A stretch of 64,000 nt of DNA from Ectothiorhodospiraceae bacterium. GTDB taxonomy: Bacteria; Pseudomonadota; Gammaproteobacteria; HK1. A program made the position numbers and the translations under genes. Under the pieces are notes generated by a model. The model saw only the letters and a program-made list of their open reading frames with translations, was not told where the DNA came from and made no database searches. The stretch spans positions 62,001-126,000 of the forward strand of contig JACKNM010000007.1 in assembly GCA_024234875.1 (NCBI GenBank), read 5' to 3'. Shown piece after piece: positions 43,204 to 51,615 of this stretch. How positions within the stretch are numbered: the first letter of the stretch is position 1; every line of letters begins with the position of its first letter.

Positions 43204-43210
43204 CGTGCTG

Positions 43211-43226
43211 CCTCCGGTTTCGGAGG
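43211..43226 (-). promoter_or_regulatory. Hairpin sequestering the Shine-Dalgarno sequence of the parA-like gene
   Basis: In the transcript, CCTCCG (43226-43221) and CGGAGG (43216-43211) form a perfect 6-bp stem with an AAAC loop. The GGAGG is the ribosome-binding site, 7 nt before the ATG at 43203. Translation may therefore depend on opening this stem. A possible promoter (TTGTGC, 16 bp, TAGGAT) precedes it, between about 43230 and 43260. Confidence 0.45.
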
Positions 43227-43294
43227 TGCGATCCTAGCGCGAATGCGGCAGTGCACAAAATGCCGTGCGCCGCCGACCGGCGGCGCATGCGGCG

Positions 43295-44506
43295 TCAGGC
43301 GGCCCGCTCGAGGCCCAGCGCGCTCCACACCCGGGTCAACGCATCGATCAGGTGGTCGATGTCGTCGTTGCCGTGCAGCGGGGTCGGCGTGATGCGCAGG
43401 CGCTCGGTGCCCTTCGGCACCGTCGGGTAGTTGATCGGCTGGACGTAGATCCCCTCCTCGTCCAGCAAGATGTCGCTGATCTGCTTGCAGCACACGGGGT
43501 CGCGAACCATCACCGGGACGATGTGGCTCTCGTTCTCCATGAACGGCAACCCGGCGGCCCGCAGGCGACGGCGGACGGCTGCGACGCGCTCCTGGTGCGC
43601 CTTGCGCTCGGCCGAGCTGGTCTTCAGATAACGCACGCTGGCCAGCGCGCCGGCGGCGACCGCGGGCGGCATGGCGGTGGTGAAGATGAAGCCCGAGGAG
43701 AAACTGCGCACGAAATCGCACAGTGCCGCCGAGCCGGTGATGTAGCCGCCGTGGACACCGAATGCCTTGCCCAGCGTCCCCTCGATGACCGTCAGGCGGT
43801 GCGCCAACCCTTCGCGCTCGCTGATTCCGCCCCCGCGGGGGCCGTACAGGCCGACCGCGTGCACCTCGTCGAGATAGGTCATCGCGCCGTGTGCCTCGGC
43901 CACGTCGCAGAGCTCGGCGATCGGGGCGATGTCGCCGTCCATCGAGTAGACGGACTCGAAGGCGACGAGCTTCGGCCGCCCCGGCTCGATGTCTCGGAGC
44001 TGCGCGTCGAGGTGCTCGGGGTCGTTGTGGCGGAAGAGGCGCTTGTCGGCTCGGCTGTGGCGGATTCCCTCGATCATCGAGGCATGATTGCCGGCGTCCG
44101 ACAGCACCACGCAGCCCGGGATCCGCGATGCCAGAGTGCCGAGGCTCGCCCAGTTCGAGACGTAACCGGAGGTGAACAGGAGCGCCGCCTCCTTGCCGTG
44201 GAGGTCGGCCAGCTCACGCTCGAGCAGGACGTGGTAGTGGTTGGTCCCGGAGATGTTCCGGGTGCCGCCGGCGCCGGCCCCGCAGCGGTCCAGGGCCTCG
44301 TGCATTGCGTCGAGGACGGTTCGACTCTGCCCCATTCCCAGATAGTCGTTGGAGCACCAGACAGTGACCTCGCTGGTGCCGGCATTGCCGTGGCGAGTGG
44401 CTCGGGGGAAGCTGCCGGCACGACGCTCGAGATCGGCGAATACCCGGTAGTTTCCCTGCGTGCGCAGAGTGGCGAGCTGCTCGTCGAAGAATGCCTCGTA
44501 GTCCAT
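43295..44506 (-). CDS. hemA: 5-aminolevulinate synthase (C4 pathway)
   Basis: The 403-residue PLP enzyme begins MDYEAFFDEQLATLRTQGNYRVF and contains VWCSNDYLGMG, GAGAGGTRNISGT, VYSMDGDIAPIAEL, YLDEVHAVGLYG, the PLP lysine in EGTLGKAFGVHGGY, FIFTTAMPP, and NESHIVPV, with the C-terminal TPLH typical of ALA synthase rather than of BioF or Kbl. It condenses glycine and succinyl-CoA into 5-aminolevulinate for heme. This route is standard in alphaproteobacteria; most gammaproteobacteria use glutamyl-tRNA. ATG 44506 is preceded by GGAGGAGGG; the longer frame to 44647 has no homology. Confidence 0.92.
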   Translation of the reverse strand: MDYEAFFDEQLATLRTQGNYRVFADLERRAGSFPRATRHGNAGTSEVTVWCSNDYLGMGQSRTVLDAMHEALDRCGAGAGGTRNISGTNHYHVLLERELADLHGKEAALLFTSGYVSNWASLGTLASRIPGCVVLSDAGNHASMIEGIRHSRADKRLFRHNDPEHLDAQLRDIEPGRPKLVAFESVYSMDGDIAPIAELCDVAEAHGAMTYLDEVHAVGLYGPRGGGISEREGLAHRLTVIEGTLGKAFGVHGGYITGSAALCDFVRSFSSGFIFTTAMPPAVAAGALASVRYLKTSSAERKAHQERVAAVRRRLRAAGLPFMENESHIVPVMVRDPVCCKQISDILLDEEGIYVQPINYPTVPKGTERLRITPTPLHGNDDIDHLIDALTRVWSALGLERAA

Positions 44507-44646
44507 CGTCCCTCCTCCGCTGCAGCCGCCACCATCTGAGTCGGGTCGATGGTCACGCGCCGCGTGGTCGGTCGATGCCCGGGTGCCGAAGGCCGGTGCT
44601 CGGGCGACTATGGCGCGATTGTCTGCCGAGCTCGCGGGTTTGCTCA

Positions 44647-44660
44647 ATGATCTAAATCAA
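44647..44660. promoter_or_regulatory. FNR/Anr-like box upstream of hemA
   Basis: ATGAT-CTAA-ATCAA matches the FNR consensus TTGAT-N4-ATCAA at 9 of 10 positions. It lies 141-154 nt before the hemA start in the 202-nt gap between hemA and the dehydratase gene, which points the same way. Oxygen-responsive control of ALA synthase is known in other bacteria. Spacing to a core promoter is unclear. Confidence 0.5.
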
Positions 44661-44708
44661 TGCGCATCCGGCGTCCAAGGGCCGGAGCATGCCCCGGCGC
44701 CACCGGTC

Positions 44709-45680
44709 TCAAGTCCCCGCGCGGCCGAGCGAGGCCGGATCGGTGTTTGCGCCGCAAACCACCAGGGCCACCCTCTCGCCCGGCTCGGGCCGGTACGCTC
44801 CGCTGGTCAGGGCGGCCAGAGCCGCCGCCCCGGCCGGCTCGGTCACCACGCGCAGGCTGTCCCAGAGCGCGAGCTGGGCGGCGCGAATCTGCTCGTCCTC
44901 GACCAGCACCGTGCGCTCGATGAGTCCTCGCCGCGCGGCGCAGAAGGCGATCTCGCCGATGCGCCGTGCGCCGAGCGAGTCCGCCGCGATCCCACCGACC
45001 TTCACGTCGACCGGCGTGCCGGCAGCGAGAGCGCGGGTCAGGGTCGGGGCGAGCACGGGCTCGACGCCGACGACGCGGACCCGTTGGCCGAGCCAGCCGG
45101 CGATGCCCGCGATGAGTCCACCGCCGCCGACCGCGACCACCACCGTGTCCAGGCCCTGGAGCTGCGCCTCGAGCTCGCGGGCGAGGGTCCCCTGCCCTGC
45201 CACCGTCTCCGGCTGGTCGTAAGCGTGGACGACCAGTCCCCCGGTGCGCGCGGCGAGGGTCTGGCTCGCGGCGTAGGCCTCGGCGTAGTCGGCGCCGCCG
45301 ACGTGGACGTTGGCGCCGTAGGCGCGGAGACGGTCGATCTTGATCTGGGGGGCAGTGGCGGGGACGAAGACGTCGGCGCGCAGGCCGAGCCGGCCCGCCG
45401 CAAAGGCAACGGCCGCCCCGTGATTGCCGCCCGAGGCGGCGACCACGCCGGCCGCGGTGGCCTTCGAGTCGGCGGAGAGGATCCGATTGAACGCGCCACG
45501 AGGCTTGAACGAGCCGGCATGCTGGAGCTGCTCGAGCTTGAGCGTCAGGCGGGCGGAGAGGTCGAAGGCGTCGGTCTCGAGGGCCATTGCGGGCGTCACT
45601 CGAACATGGCCCGCGATCCGATCCGCCGCCTGCGCGACCGCGCCCGGGAGCCCCTCCACCACTGATTCCGCCGCGTTCAT
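44709..45680 (-). CDS. PLP-dependent threonine/serine dehydratase family protein
   Basis: The 323-residue fold-type II PLP enzyme has the cofactor lysine in GSFKPRGAFN (about residue 59), the substrate/phosphate loop SGGNHGAAVAFAA, and the tetraglycine GGGGL that binds PLP phosphate. The C-terminal ACT domain of biosynthetic IlvA is absent, so it is a short catabolic-type threonine dehydratase (TdcB-like), a serine racemase or a 3-hydroxyaspartate dehydratase. These deaminate threonine or serine to 2-oxo acids. It is followed by hemA 202 nt downstream and is probably transcribed independently. Confidence 0.85.
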   Translation of the reverse strand: MNAAESVVEGLPGAVAQAADRIAGHVRVTPAMALETDAFDLSARLTLKLEQLQHAGSFKPRGAFNRILSADSKATAAGVVAASGGNHGAAVAFAAGRLGLRADVFVPATAPQIKIDRLRAYGANVHVGGADYAEAYAASQTLAARTGGLVVHAYDQPETVAGQGTLARELEAQLQGLDTVVVAVGGGGLIAGIAGWLGQRVRVVGVEPVLAPTLTRALAAGTPVDVKVGGIAADSLGARRIGEIAFCAARRGLIERTVLVEDEQIRAAQLALWDSLRVVTEPAGAAALAALTSGAYRPEPGERVALVVCGANTDPASLGRAGT

Positions 45681-45760
45681 CCCGCGCCTCCCGACCTCGC
45701 CGGCGGGGAGGATACACCGTCTCGGGATGCCCGCGAGGTCGGCTCTGGAAAGACCGTCGA

Positions 45761-48433
45761 CTAGAGCGCCAGCCGGACGCTGACCGCCTCTCCGGACGCG
45801 CGTGTGACCTCGAATCCGAGCCGGCGCGCGAGGTTCAGCATGGCCTCGTTGGAGGCGAGCACCTCGCCCACCACCTCGTCGGTGCCCCGAGCGCGCAGGT
45901 AGCGCAACATCTTCTCCAGCAGGGTGTGGCCGAGCCCGCGACCCTTCAACTCCGAGCTGACGACGATTGCGAACTCGGCCCGGGCGTTGTCCGGATCGCA
46001 GACCGCGCGCACCACGCCCAGGGTCCGGCCACTACCGGGTGCCGGATCGGTGGCGATGAAGGCCATCTCGCGGTCGTAATCGATCTGGGTGAACCGCGCC
46101 AGCTGGCTGTGGGCGAACTCTCGGACCTGGCCGAAGAATCGAAACCGCACGTCCTCCGGTGCGAGGCGCTCGAGAAACTCCTTGTGACGCGCCTCGTCCT
46201 CGGGGCGAATCGGGCGCAGCAGCAGCTTGAGGTCTCCGAGAGTGACGCGCTCCTCCAGGGCCGACGGGTACGGACGAATGGCGAGCCGATCGGCGCCGGC
46301 GCCACGGACGGAGCGGACCTGCATACGAGCGTCGAGCGCGAGCACGCCGTGGGAATCCGCGATCAGGGGATTGATGTCGACCTCGGCAATCTCGGCGAGG
46401 TCGGTGACGAGCTGCCCGATCTTGATGAGGGTCATGCTCACCGCCTGCAGGTCGACCGCGGCATGGTCGCGATAGCCGTGCAGTCGGCGCGCCACCCGCG
46501 TGCGCTCGATCAGCTCGCCAGCGAGCTTCATGTTCAGCGGCGGCAGGGCCACCGCGCGGTCACCGATCACCTCGACCGCGACGCCGCCCTCGCCGAACAG
46601 GATCACGGGGCCGAAGATGGCGTCGGTGGTGGCGCCGACGATGAGCTCGTAGGCGCCGGGCCGACGGGCCATGGTCTGCACCGTGAAGCCCGACAGCCGG
46701 GCGTCGGGGCGAAGCGTCGCCACCCGCTCGGCCATCGCCACCGCGGCCTCGTGAGCCGCGGCCGGGTTCTCGAGGTCGAGCACCACGCCGCCGACGTCGC
46801 TCTTGTGGCTGATGTCGTCGGACAGGACCTTGATCGCCACCGGGCCGCCGAGATCCATCGCCGCCTGCATCACGTCGTCTGGCGTGCGCGCGATGCGGGT
46901 GTCGACCACCGGGATCGCGTAGGCGGACAGCACCGCCTTCGCCTCCGGCTCGGTCAGCGTCTCGCGCCCCTCGGCCAGCGCTCGCTGGACCACGATGCGC
47001 GCCGCTTCCACCGCCGGCTGGAACGCCTCCGGCACCGAGGGTGGCGTCTCCATGAGCAGCGCCTGGCTGCGATGATGGCGGATCCGGTGCAGGAAGCCGC
47101 GCACCGCGCTGTCCGGGGTCTCGTAGCTCGGGATGCCGGCCTCGGTCAGACGCTGGCGTGGGACGCGCACGGTCTCGGCGCCGAGCCAGCTCGCGAGGAC
47201 GCGGTCCCGTGCCCGATGGCGCTCGATCACCGCGATCACCGCCTGCGCCGCGTCGAGGCTCGACACCACCGCGGTCGGCGCATGGAGCACGAGGACGGCG
47301 TCGATGGTGTCGTCGCCGAGGAGGATCTCGAGCGCGGCCGCGTAGCGATCGCCGCCCGCGTCGCCGATGATGTCGACCGGGTTGCCACGCGACCACGTGT
47401 CGGGGAGGACGGCGTCCAGGCGCGCAACCGTCTCCGCGGACAGCGTCGCCAGGCGACCGCCGGCGAGCATCAGCGCGTCGGTCGCGATGACCCCAGGGCC
47501 GCCGCCGTTGGTGAGGATGGCCAGGCGCTCCCCGGGGGCGCTGCCGGAATGGGCGAGCGTCTCCACCGCGTCGAACATCTCCGCGGTGTCGTAGACGCGC
47601 AGCATGCCGGCGCGCGCGAACGCCGCGTCGTACACGTCGTCCCGACCGGCCAACGCGCCGGTGTGCGATGCGGCCGCCTTGGCGCCCTCCTCGGCGCGGC
47701 CGGCCTTGACCACCACCACCGGCTTGTTTCTCGCCGCCGCGCGGGCCGCCGACATGAACTTGCGGGCAGCGCTCACCGACTCGATGTAGAGCAGGATCGC
47801 CTTTGCTGCCGGATCGCTCCCGAGGTAGTCGAGAGCGTCGCCGAAGTCGACGTCGGCGGCATCCCCGATGGAGACGAAGTGCGAGAACCCGATGCCGTTG
47901 CTGCGCGCCCAGTCGAGCAGTGCGGTGCACAGCGCGCCGGACTGATGGATGAGCGCGACCTGCCCGGGCAGGGCCGAGATGTGCGCGAAGCTCGCGTCGA
48001 GCCCGAGGCCGGGAACGATCAAGCCGAGGCAGTTCGGCCCCAGGATGCGGAGCAGGTGCGGGCGTGCGGCATCGAGCATCGCCTGCTGGAGGGTGCGGCC
48101 GTCCTCGACGCGCGCACGCGTCAGGCCGGCGGTCAGCACCACCGCGGCCCGCGTGCCTCTTGCCCCGAGCTCGGCGATGATCCCGGGGACGGTCGGTGCC
48201 GGCGTGCAGACCACGGCGAGCTCCGGCACCAGCGGCAGGCTCGCGACGCCGTCGTAGGCGAGAACCCCCGACACCGCGCGGTGGCGCGGATGGACCGGCA
48301 TGATCGGACCCGCGAAACCACCCCGAAGGAGATTGCGCATGACCGCATGGCCGACGCTCCCGGCGCGGTCGGTGGCCCCGATCACCGCCACCGAGTCGGG
48401 ACGGAACAAGTGCTCGAGGTTTCGCACGCTCAT
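45761..48433 (-). CDS. ADP-forming acyl-CoA ligase fused to GNAT acetyltransferase (Pat/PatZ-type)
   Basis: The 890-residue product matches the length and order of E. coli PatZ: CoA-binding domain (LFRPDSVAVIGATDRAGSVGHAVMRNL), succinyl-CoA-ligase-like domains (LRILGPNCLGLI; SHTGALAG with the phospho-His position intact), ATP-grasp (about 490-690, AIKVLSDDISHKSDVGGV), and a C-terminal GNAT domain (LRPIRPEDEARHKEFLERL, ELKGRGLGHTLLEKMLRYL). Pat-type enzymes acetylate lysines of metabolic enzymes such as acetyl-CoA synthetase. Because the ligase histidine is kept, ADP-forming acetyl-CoA ligase activity is also possible. ATG 48433 was chosen over a longer frame because it begins the CoA-binding domain and follows a good promoter. 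Confidence 0.88.
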   Translation of the reverse strand: MSVRNLEHLFRPDSVAVIGATDRAGSVGHAVMRNLLRGGFAGPIMPVHPRHRAVSGVLAYDGVASLPLVPELAVVCTPAPTVPGIIAELGARGTRAAVVLTAGLTRARVEDGRTLQQAMLDAARPHLLRILGPNCLGLIVPGLGLDASFAHISALPGQVALIHQSGALCTALLDWARSNGIGFSHFVSIGDAADVDFGDALDYLGSDPAAKAILLYIESVSAARKFMSAARAAARNKPVVVVKAGRAEEGAKAAASHTGALAGRDDVYDAAFARAGMLRVYDTAEMFDAVETLAHSGSAPGERLAILTNGGGPGVIATDALMLAGGRLATLSAETVARLDAVLPDTWSRGNPVDIIGDAGGDRYAAALEILLGDDTIDAVLVLHAPTAVVSSLDAAQAVIAVIERHRARDRVLASWLGAETVRVPRQRLTEAGIPSYETPDSAVRGFLHRIRHHRSQALLMETPPSVPEAFQPAVEAARIVVQRALAEGRETLTEPEAKAVLSAYAIPVVDTRIARTPDDVMQAAMDLGGPVAIKVLSDDISHKSDVGGVVLDLENPAAAHEAAVAMAERVATLRPDARLSGFTVQTMARRPGAYELIVGATTDAIFGPVILFGEGGVAVEVIGDRAVALPPLNMKLAGELIERTRVARRLHGYRDHAAVDLQAVSMTLIKIGQLVTDLAEIAEVDINPLIADSHGVLALDARMQVRSVRGAGADRLAIRPYPSALEERVTLGDLKLLLRPIRPEDEARHKEFLERLAPEDVRFRFFGQVREFAHSQLARFTQIDYDREMAFIATDPAPGSGRTLGVVRAVCDPDNARAEFAIVVSSELKGRGLGHTLLEKMLRYLRARGTDEVVGEVLASNEAMLNLARRLGFEVTRASGEAVSVRLAL

Positions 48434-48460
48434 GCCTGGTACCCCATGATGCTGCACTGC

Positions 48461-48489
48461 AATATAGGTGTGGCGGCCGATGCTGGCAA
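48461..48489 (-). promoter_or_regulatory. Sigma70-type promoter of the Pat-type gene
   Basis: On the minus strand TTGCCA (48489-48484) and TATATT (48466-48461) are 17 bp apart, predicting transcription from about 48454 and a leader near 20 nt. This is one of the best core-promoter matches in the window. Confidence 0.65.
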
Positions 48490-48582
48490 ATTCTCGAGCC
48501 CCGCGCGCCGGGTGTATCTTCGCGCCATCGGGTGAGATGCGTGGCCGCCCCGGTCGCCCTCCTGATCGTCGAGAAGGATGCG

Positions 48583-49038
48583 ATGCCGAGTGAGGGTGAC
48601 GTGGTCTCGGTGGCCGGCTGGCGGGAGTGGGTCGCGTTGCCGGACCTCGGCGTGGGGCGTCTGCGGTGCAAGCTGGACACCGGGGCCAGAACCTCCGCGC
48701 TTCATGCGACCTTCGTCGAGTCGCTGGAGCGCGACGGCGCGGCCTGGGTGCGCTTCGGGCTGCGTCTGGAGACGGACGCACGCCCGACGCTACGTCGGTT
48801 CGAGGCGCCGGTGGTCGACCGGCGTGTGGTGACCGACTCCGGCGGTCACCGCGAGCGGCGCGTCGTGATCGCCACGCGGGTGACGCTGGGCGCACGCACC
48901 TGGCCGATCGAGGTCACCCTGGCCAATCGAGAGACGATGCGGTTCCGGATGCTGCTCGGGCGGGCGGCATTGCGCGGGCGGGTGCTGGTCGACCCCGGTG
49001 CGTCCTACCTGCAGGGCGAGCCCGAACCGACGCGCTGA
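48583..49038 (+). CDS. RimB-like ATP-dependent zinc protease/retropepsin-like domain protein
   Basis: The 151-residue product has GWREWVALPDLGVGRLRCKLDTGARTSALHA, where DTGA is an aspartic-protease-like catalytic triad, followed by a phosphate-rich substrate region (RRVVIATRVTLG, WPIEVTLANRETMRFRMLLGRAAL) and LVDPGASYLQG. This is the family annotated as putative ATP-dependent zinc protease, often beside rimK, in which RimB trims glutamate tails of ribosomal protein S6. No rimK is in view. ATG 48583 follows AAGGA at close spacing; a GTG at 48532 is an alternative. Confidence 0.83.
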   Translation: MPSEGDVVSVAGWREWVALPDLGVGRLRCKLDTGARTSALHATFVESLERDGAAWVRFGLRLETDARPTLRRFEAPVVDRRVVTDSGGHRERRVVIATRVTLGARTWPIEVTLANRETMRFRMLLGRAALRGRVLVDPGASYLQGEPEPTR

Positions 49039-49061
49039 GCCCAATCGCCCCCGCGGCGGGA

Positions 49062-49406
49062 TCACATGGTGTGGGTCTGGCGGTCCGACTTGAGCGCGGC
49101 AGCGAGGTGGTTCTCGATCTTGCGCTTGGTCTGCCCCTTGTCCAGCTCACTGAACTGGACGCCGATGCCGGCGGTTCGATTTCCCTGGGCGCCCTTCGGG
49201 GTGAGCCACACGATCCGCCCCGCGATCGGCATCTTCTCCTTGTCCTCCATGAGCGTCAGGAGCATGAAGACCTCGTCGCCGAGCCGGTAGTCCTTGTTCG
49301 TCGGGATGAACAGGCCGCCGTTCTTCACGAACGGCATGTAGGCGGCGTAGAGCGCGCTCTTGTCGCGGATGGTGAGGGAGAGGATCCCGGGCTTGGTGGT
49401 GGCCAT
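49062..49406 (-). CDS. pilZ: PilZ-domain protein of the type IV pilus/fatty-acid locus
   Basis: The 114-residue protein matches the stand-alone PilZ of gammaproteobacteria: ILSLTIRDKSALYAAYMPFVKNGGLFIPT, GDEVFMLLTLMEDKEKMPIAGRIVWLTPKGAQG, and GIGVQF. The arginine-rich c-di-GMP motif (RxxxR) at the N-terminus is absent, as in true PilZ, which does not bind c-di-GMP itself but is needed for pilus assembly. It sits immediately downstream of holB, its conserved location, 45 nt after it. Confidence 0.9.
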   Translation of the reverse strand: MATTKPGILSLTIRDKSALYAAYMPFVKNGGLFIPTNKDYRLGDEVFMLLTLMEDKEKMPIAGRIVWLTPKGAQGNRTAGIGVQFSELDKGQTKRKIENHLAAALKSDRQTHTM

Positions 49407-49451
49407 GATGGTCGATTTCCCGCAGCGCTTGGCGTGGTCTCGATGGCTCGG

Positions 49452-50483
49452 TCAGCGGCCTGCTGGACGCGTCGACTGGCTCTCGCGGCAGGTGACGGCA
49501 AGCTGCTCGAGCAGGAGTTGCTCGTTGAGCCCCTGTCGCAGGGCGCATCCGCGCCACGCGGCTCGGCACGCATCGTGCAGCTCGAACAGCCGCTCGAAGT
49601 CTAGCTCGGCGACCAGGGCCTGCATAGCCGAGCTCGCGGCGGCGTGCTGGCCGTCACGATTCTGGCCGCTCGGCGTGGCGGAGCCGGCGAGGACCCGCGC
49701 CGCCTGCTGCAGCACGCGGGTGAGTCGCTCGGTGGTCTGCACCGCCCCCAGGGCCTGCCAGCCACCGGCCACGTCGACCGCGGAGCGCTGGCGGACGAGT
49801 AGCGCGCGGAGGTCCTCGGTCAGCGCATCGATGCGCGCGCGTGCCTCGGGGGCGCAGAGCACCACCGCGTCGAGCGGCGCGCCGCCGGCCAGATCGAGCG
49901 CAGCCTCCGCCGCCGCCGGCTCCACGTCGGGGACCGCGCGCGCGAGCCAGGTCAGCGCCTCGGCCCGATCCGGCACCGGGAAGGTGACGGACTGACAACG
50001 GCTGCGGACTGTCGCGGGCAGCAGTGCCGCCTGATGGGCCACCAGCAGGAAGACGACTGCGCCGGGTGGCTCCTCGAGCGTCTTGAGCAGGGTGTTGGCA
50101 GCCTCTCGCGTGCAGGCCTGGGCTGGATCGACGAGCACCACCTTGTAGCCGCCGTGGTGCGCGGTCAGCCCGAGCTGCTCGATCAGGTCACGGATCTGGG
50201 CGATGCCGATGGTGGCGCGGTCTGGCTCCGGGCTCACCGTCAGCCAGTCCGGATGGGTTCCGGCGGCAGTGAGGGCACACGCGCGGCAGCGGCCACAGGC
50301 CTCGTTCTCGCGCGGTCGCGCCTCGCAGAGGAGCAGGCGCGCAAGCCGCCGCGCGAACACGCCCTTCCCCACCCCACGGGGACCGCGTAGCAACAGCGCG
50401 TGAGCGAGCCGGTCGGCCGCGAGTGCGGCGCGGAGCCGATCCCACTGTCGGGCCTGCCAGGGCAGCGCCGGGAGGTCGGTCAC
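49452..50483 (-). CDS. holB: DNA polymerase III delta' subunit
   Basis: The 343-residue product has the clamp-loader AAA+ layout: HALLLRGPRGVGKGVFARRLA (P-loop), a zinc-binding cluster CGRCRACALTAAGTHPD, REAANTLLKTLEEPP, and a sensor region LLPATVRSRCQSV (SRC motif). Delta' is part of the clamp loader that puts the beta clamp on DNA. GTG 50483 places the protein at normal length; the upstream frame has no homology. In E. coli tmk lies between mltG and holB; here the two genes are only 49 nt apart and tmk is missing. Confidence 0.93.
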   Translation of the reverse strand: MTDLPALPWQARQWDRLRAALAADRLAHALLLRGPRGVGKGVFARRLARLLLCEARPRENEACGRCRACALTAAGTHPDWLTVSPEPDRATIGIAQIRDLIEQLGLTAHHGGYKVVLVDPAQACTREAANTLLKTLEEPPGAVVFLLVAHQAALLPATVRSRCQSVTFPVPDRAEALTWLARAVPDVEPAAAEAALDLAGGAPLDAVVLCAPEARARIDALTEDLRALLVRQRSAVDVAGGWQALGAVQTTERLTRVLQQAARVLAGSATPSGQNRDGQHAAASSAMQALVAELDFERLFELHDACRAAWRGCALRQGLNEQLLLEQLAVTCRESQSTRPAGR

Positions 50484-50532
50484 GCCCGGTCCTCGGTGTC
50501 CGCGCCGATGCGCGGTGGGGGCTTCGATGTCG

Positions 50533-51564
50533 TCACTGGCTCGCGCCCTCCCCGCGTCTGCGGCGAAGTTGATACCTCTCGACGGCGCGCAGGTGCTCGG
50601 CGTACGTCGCCGAGAACTGGTGCTCGCCGTCGCCACGGGCGACGAAGAACAACGCGTCGCCGTCCGCCGGATGCATCACTGCCGCAATCGAGTCGCGGCC
50701 AGGGAGGGCTATCGGCGTGGGCGGCAATCCCTGAATCACGTACGTGTTGTAGGGCGTCGGGGTGCGCAGGTGGCGACGGGTGAGGTTGCCGTCGAACTCG
50801 TCCCCGAGGCCGTAGATCACCGTCGGATCGGTCTCCAGGCGCATCCCGCGCTTCAGGCGCCGGACGAACACCCCGGCGATTCGCGGTCGCTCGTGCCCGA
50901 CGCCGGTCTCCTTCTCGACGATCGAGGCGAGCACCAGGGCCTCGTCGGGATTGCGCAACGGCAGGTCCGGCGCGCGACCCGCCCAGGCGCGCTGCAGCTC
51001 GCCGGCCATGGTGTCGTACGCGCGACGCAGGAAGGCGACGTCGGTGGTGCCGCGTGGGAAGTGGTAGGTGTCGGCGAAGAAGCGGCCCTCCGGGTGGACG
51101 TCCGGCTTGCCGATGGCCTTCATCACCGCCGCCGGTGACGGCTCCTCGAGCGTGTGGGTGATGATCTCGTTGCCACGCAGGGCGGCGAGGAGCTGGGCAA
51201 AGGTCCACCCCTCGACGATGGTGAACGCGTGCATCGCGACCTCGCCGGCAATCATCTTGCGAATCAGGTCGCGCGGCGTCATGCCGGAATCGAGCTGGTA
51301 CTCCCCGGCCTTGATCGACCCTGCGGTGCCGTTGTACCGCGCCTCCAGCGCGAGCAGACGCGGATGCTCGAGCAGACCGCGGTCGGCCAGCTCGCGCATC
51401 ACCTGCGCGAAGCTCGCGCCGGGACGAACGACGTGGTAGTCACGCCCACCCTCGAGCGTGAGCGGGCGGGTCGAGGCACGCTCCAGCCGCGTCACCACCC
51501 ATCCCGCCACCGCTGCGGATGCGGTGGCGAGGACGAGCAGCAGGGCGATCGCTCGGCGCAACAC
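50533..51564 (-). CDS. mltG: Endolytic murein transglycosylase MltG
   Basis: The 343-residue protein has one N-terminal membrane helix, a LysM-like segment (YHVVRPGASFAQVMREL), and the YceG catalytic domain with the glutamate in VLASIVEKETGV (about 222) and LKRGMRLETDPTVIYGLG, YNTYVIQGLPPTPIALPG. MltG cleaves nascent peptidoglycan to set glycan strand length. It lies between fabF and holB as in other gammaproteobacteria; pabC, usually next to it, is absent. Confidence 0.93.
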   Translation of the reverse strand: MLRRAIALLLVLATASAAVAGWVVTRLERASTRPLTLEGGRDYHVVRPGASFAQVMRELADRGLLEHPRLLALEARYNGTAGSIKAGEYQLDSGMTPRDLIRKMIAGEVAMHAFTIVEGWTFAQLLAALRGNEIITHTLEEPSPAAVMKAIGKPDVHPEGRFFADTYHFPRGTTDVAFLRRAYDTMAGELQRAWAGRAPDLPLRNPDEALVLASIVEKETGVGHERPRIAGVFVRRLKRGMRLETDPTVIYGLGDEFDGNLTRRHLRTPTPYNTYVIQGLPPTPIALPGRDSIAAVMHPADGDALFFVARGDGEHQFSATYAEHLRAVERYQLRRRRGEGASQ

Positions 51565-51615
51565 CCGTTTCGGCCTCCGAGTCGAGCGGCGGGCTCGCGC
51601 GGCTGGCGGACGCGG

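Noticed and set aside
45587..48535. A 982-codon plus-strand open frame
   Set aside because: It is antisense to the Pat-type gene, whose domains and promoter are clear.
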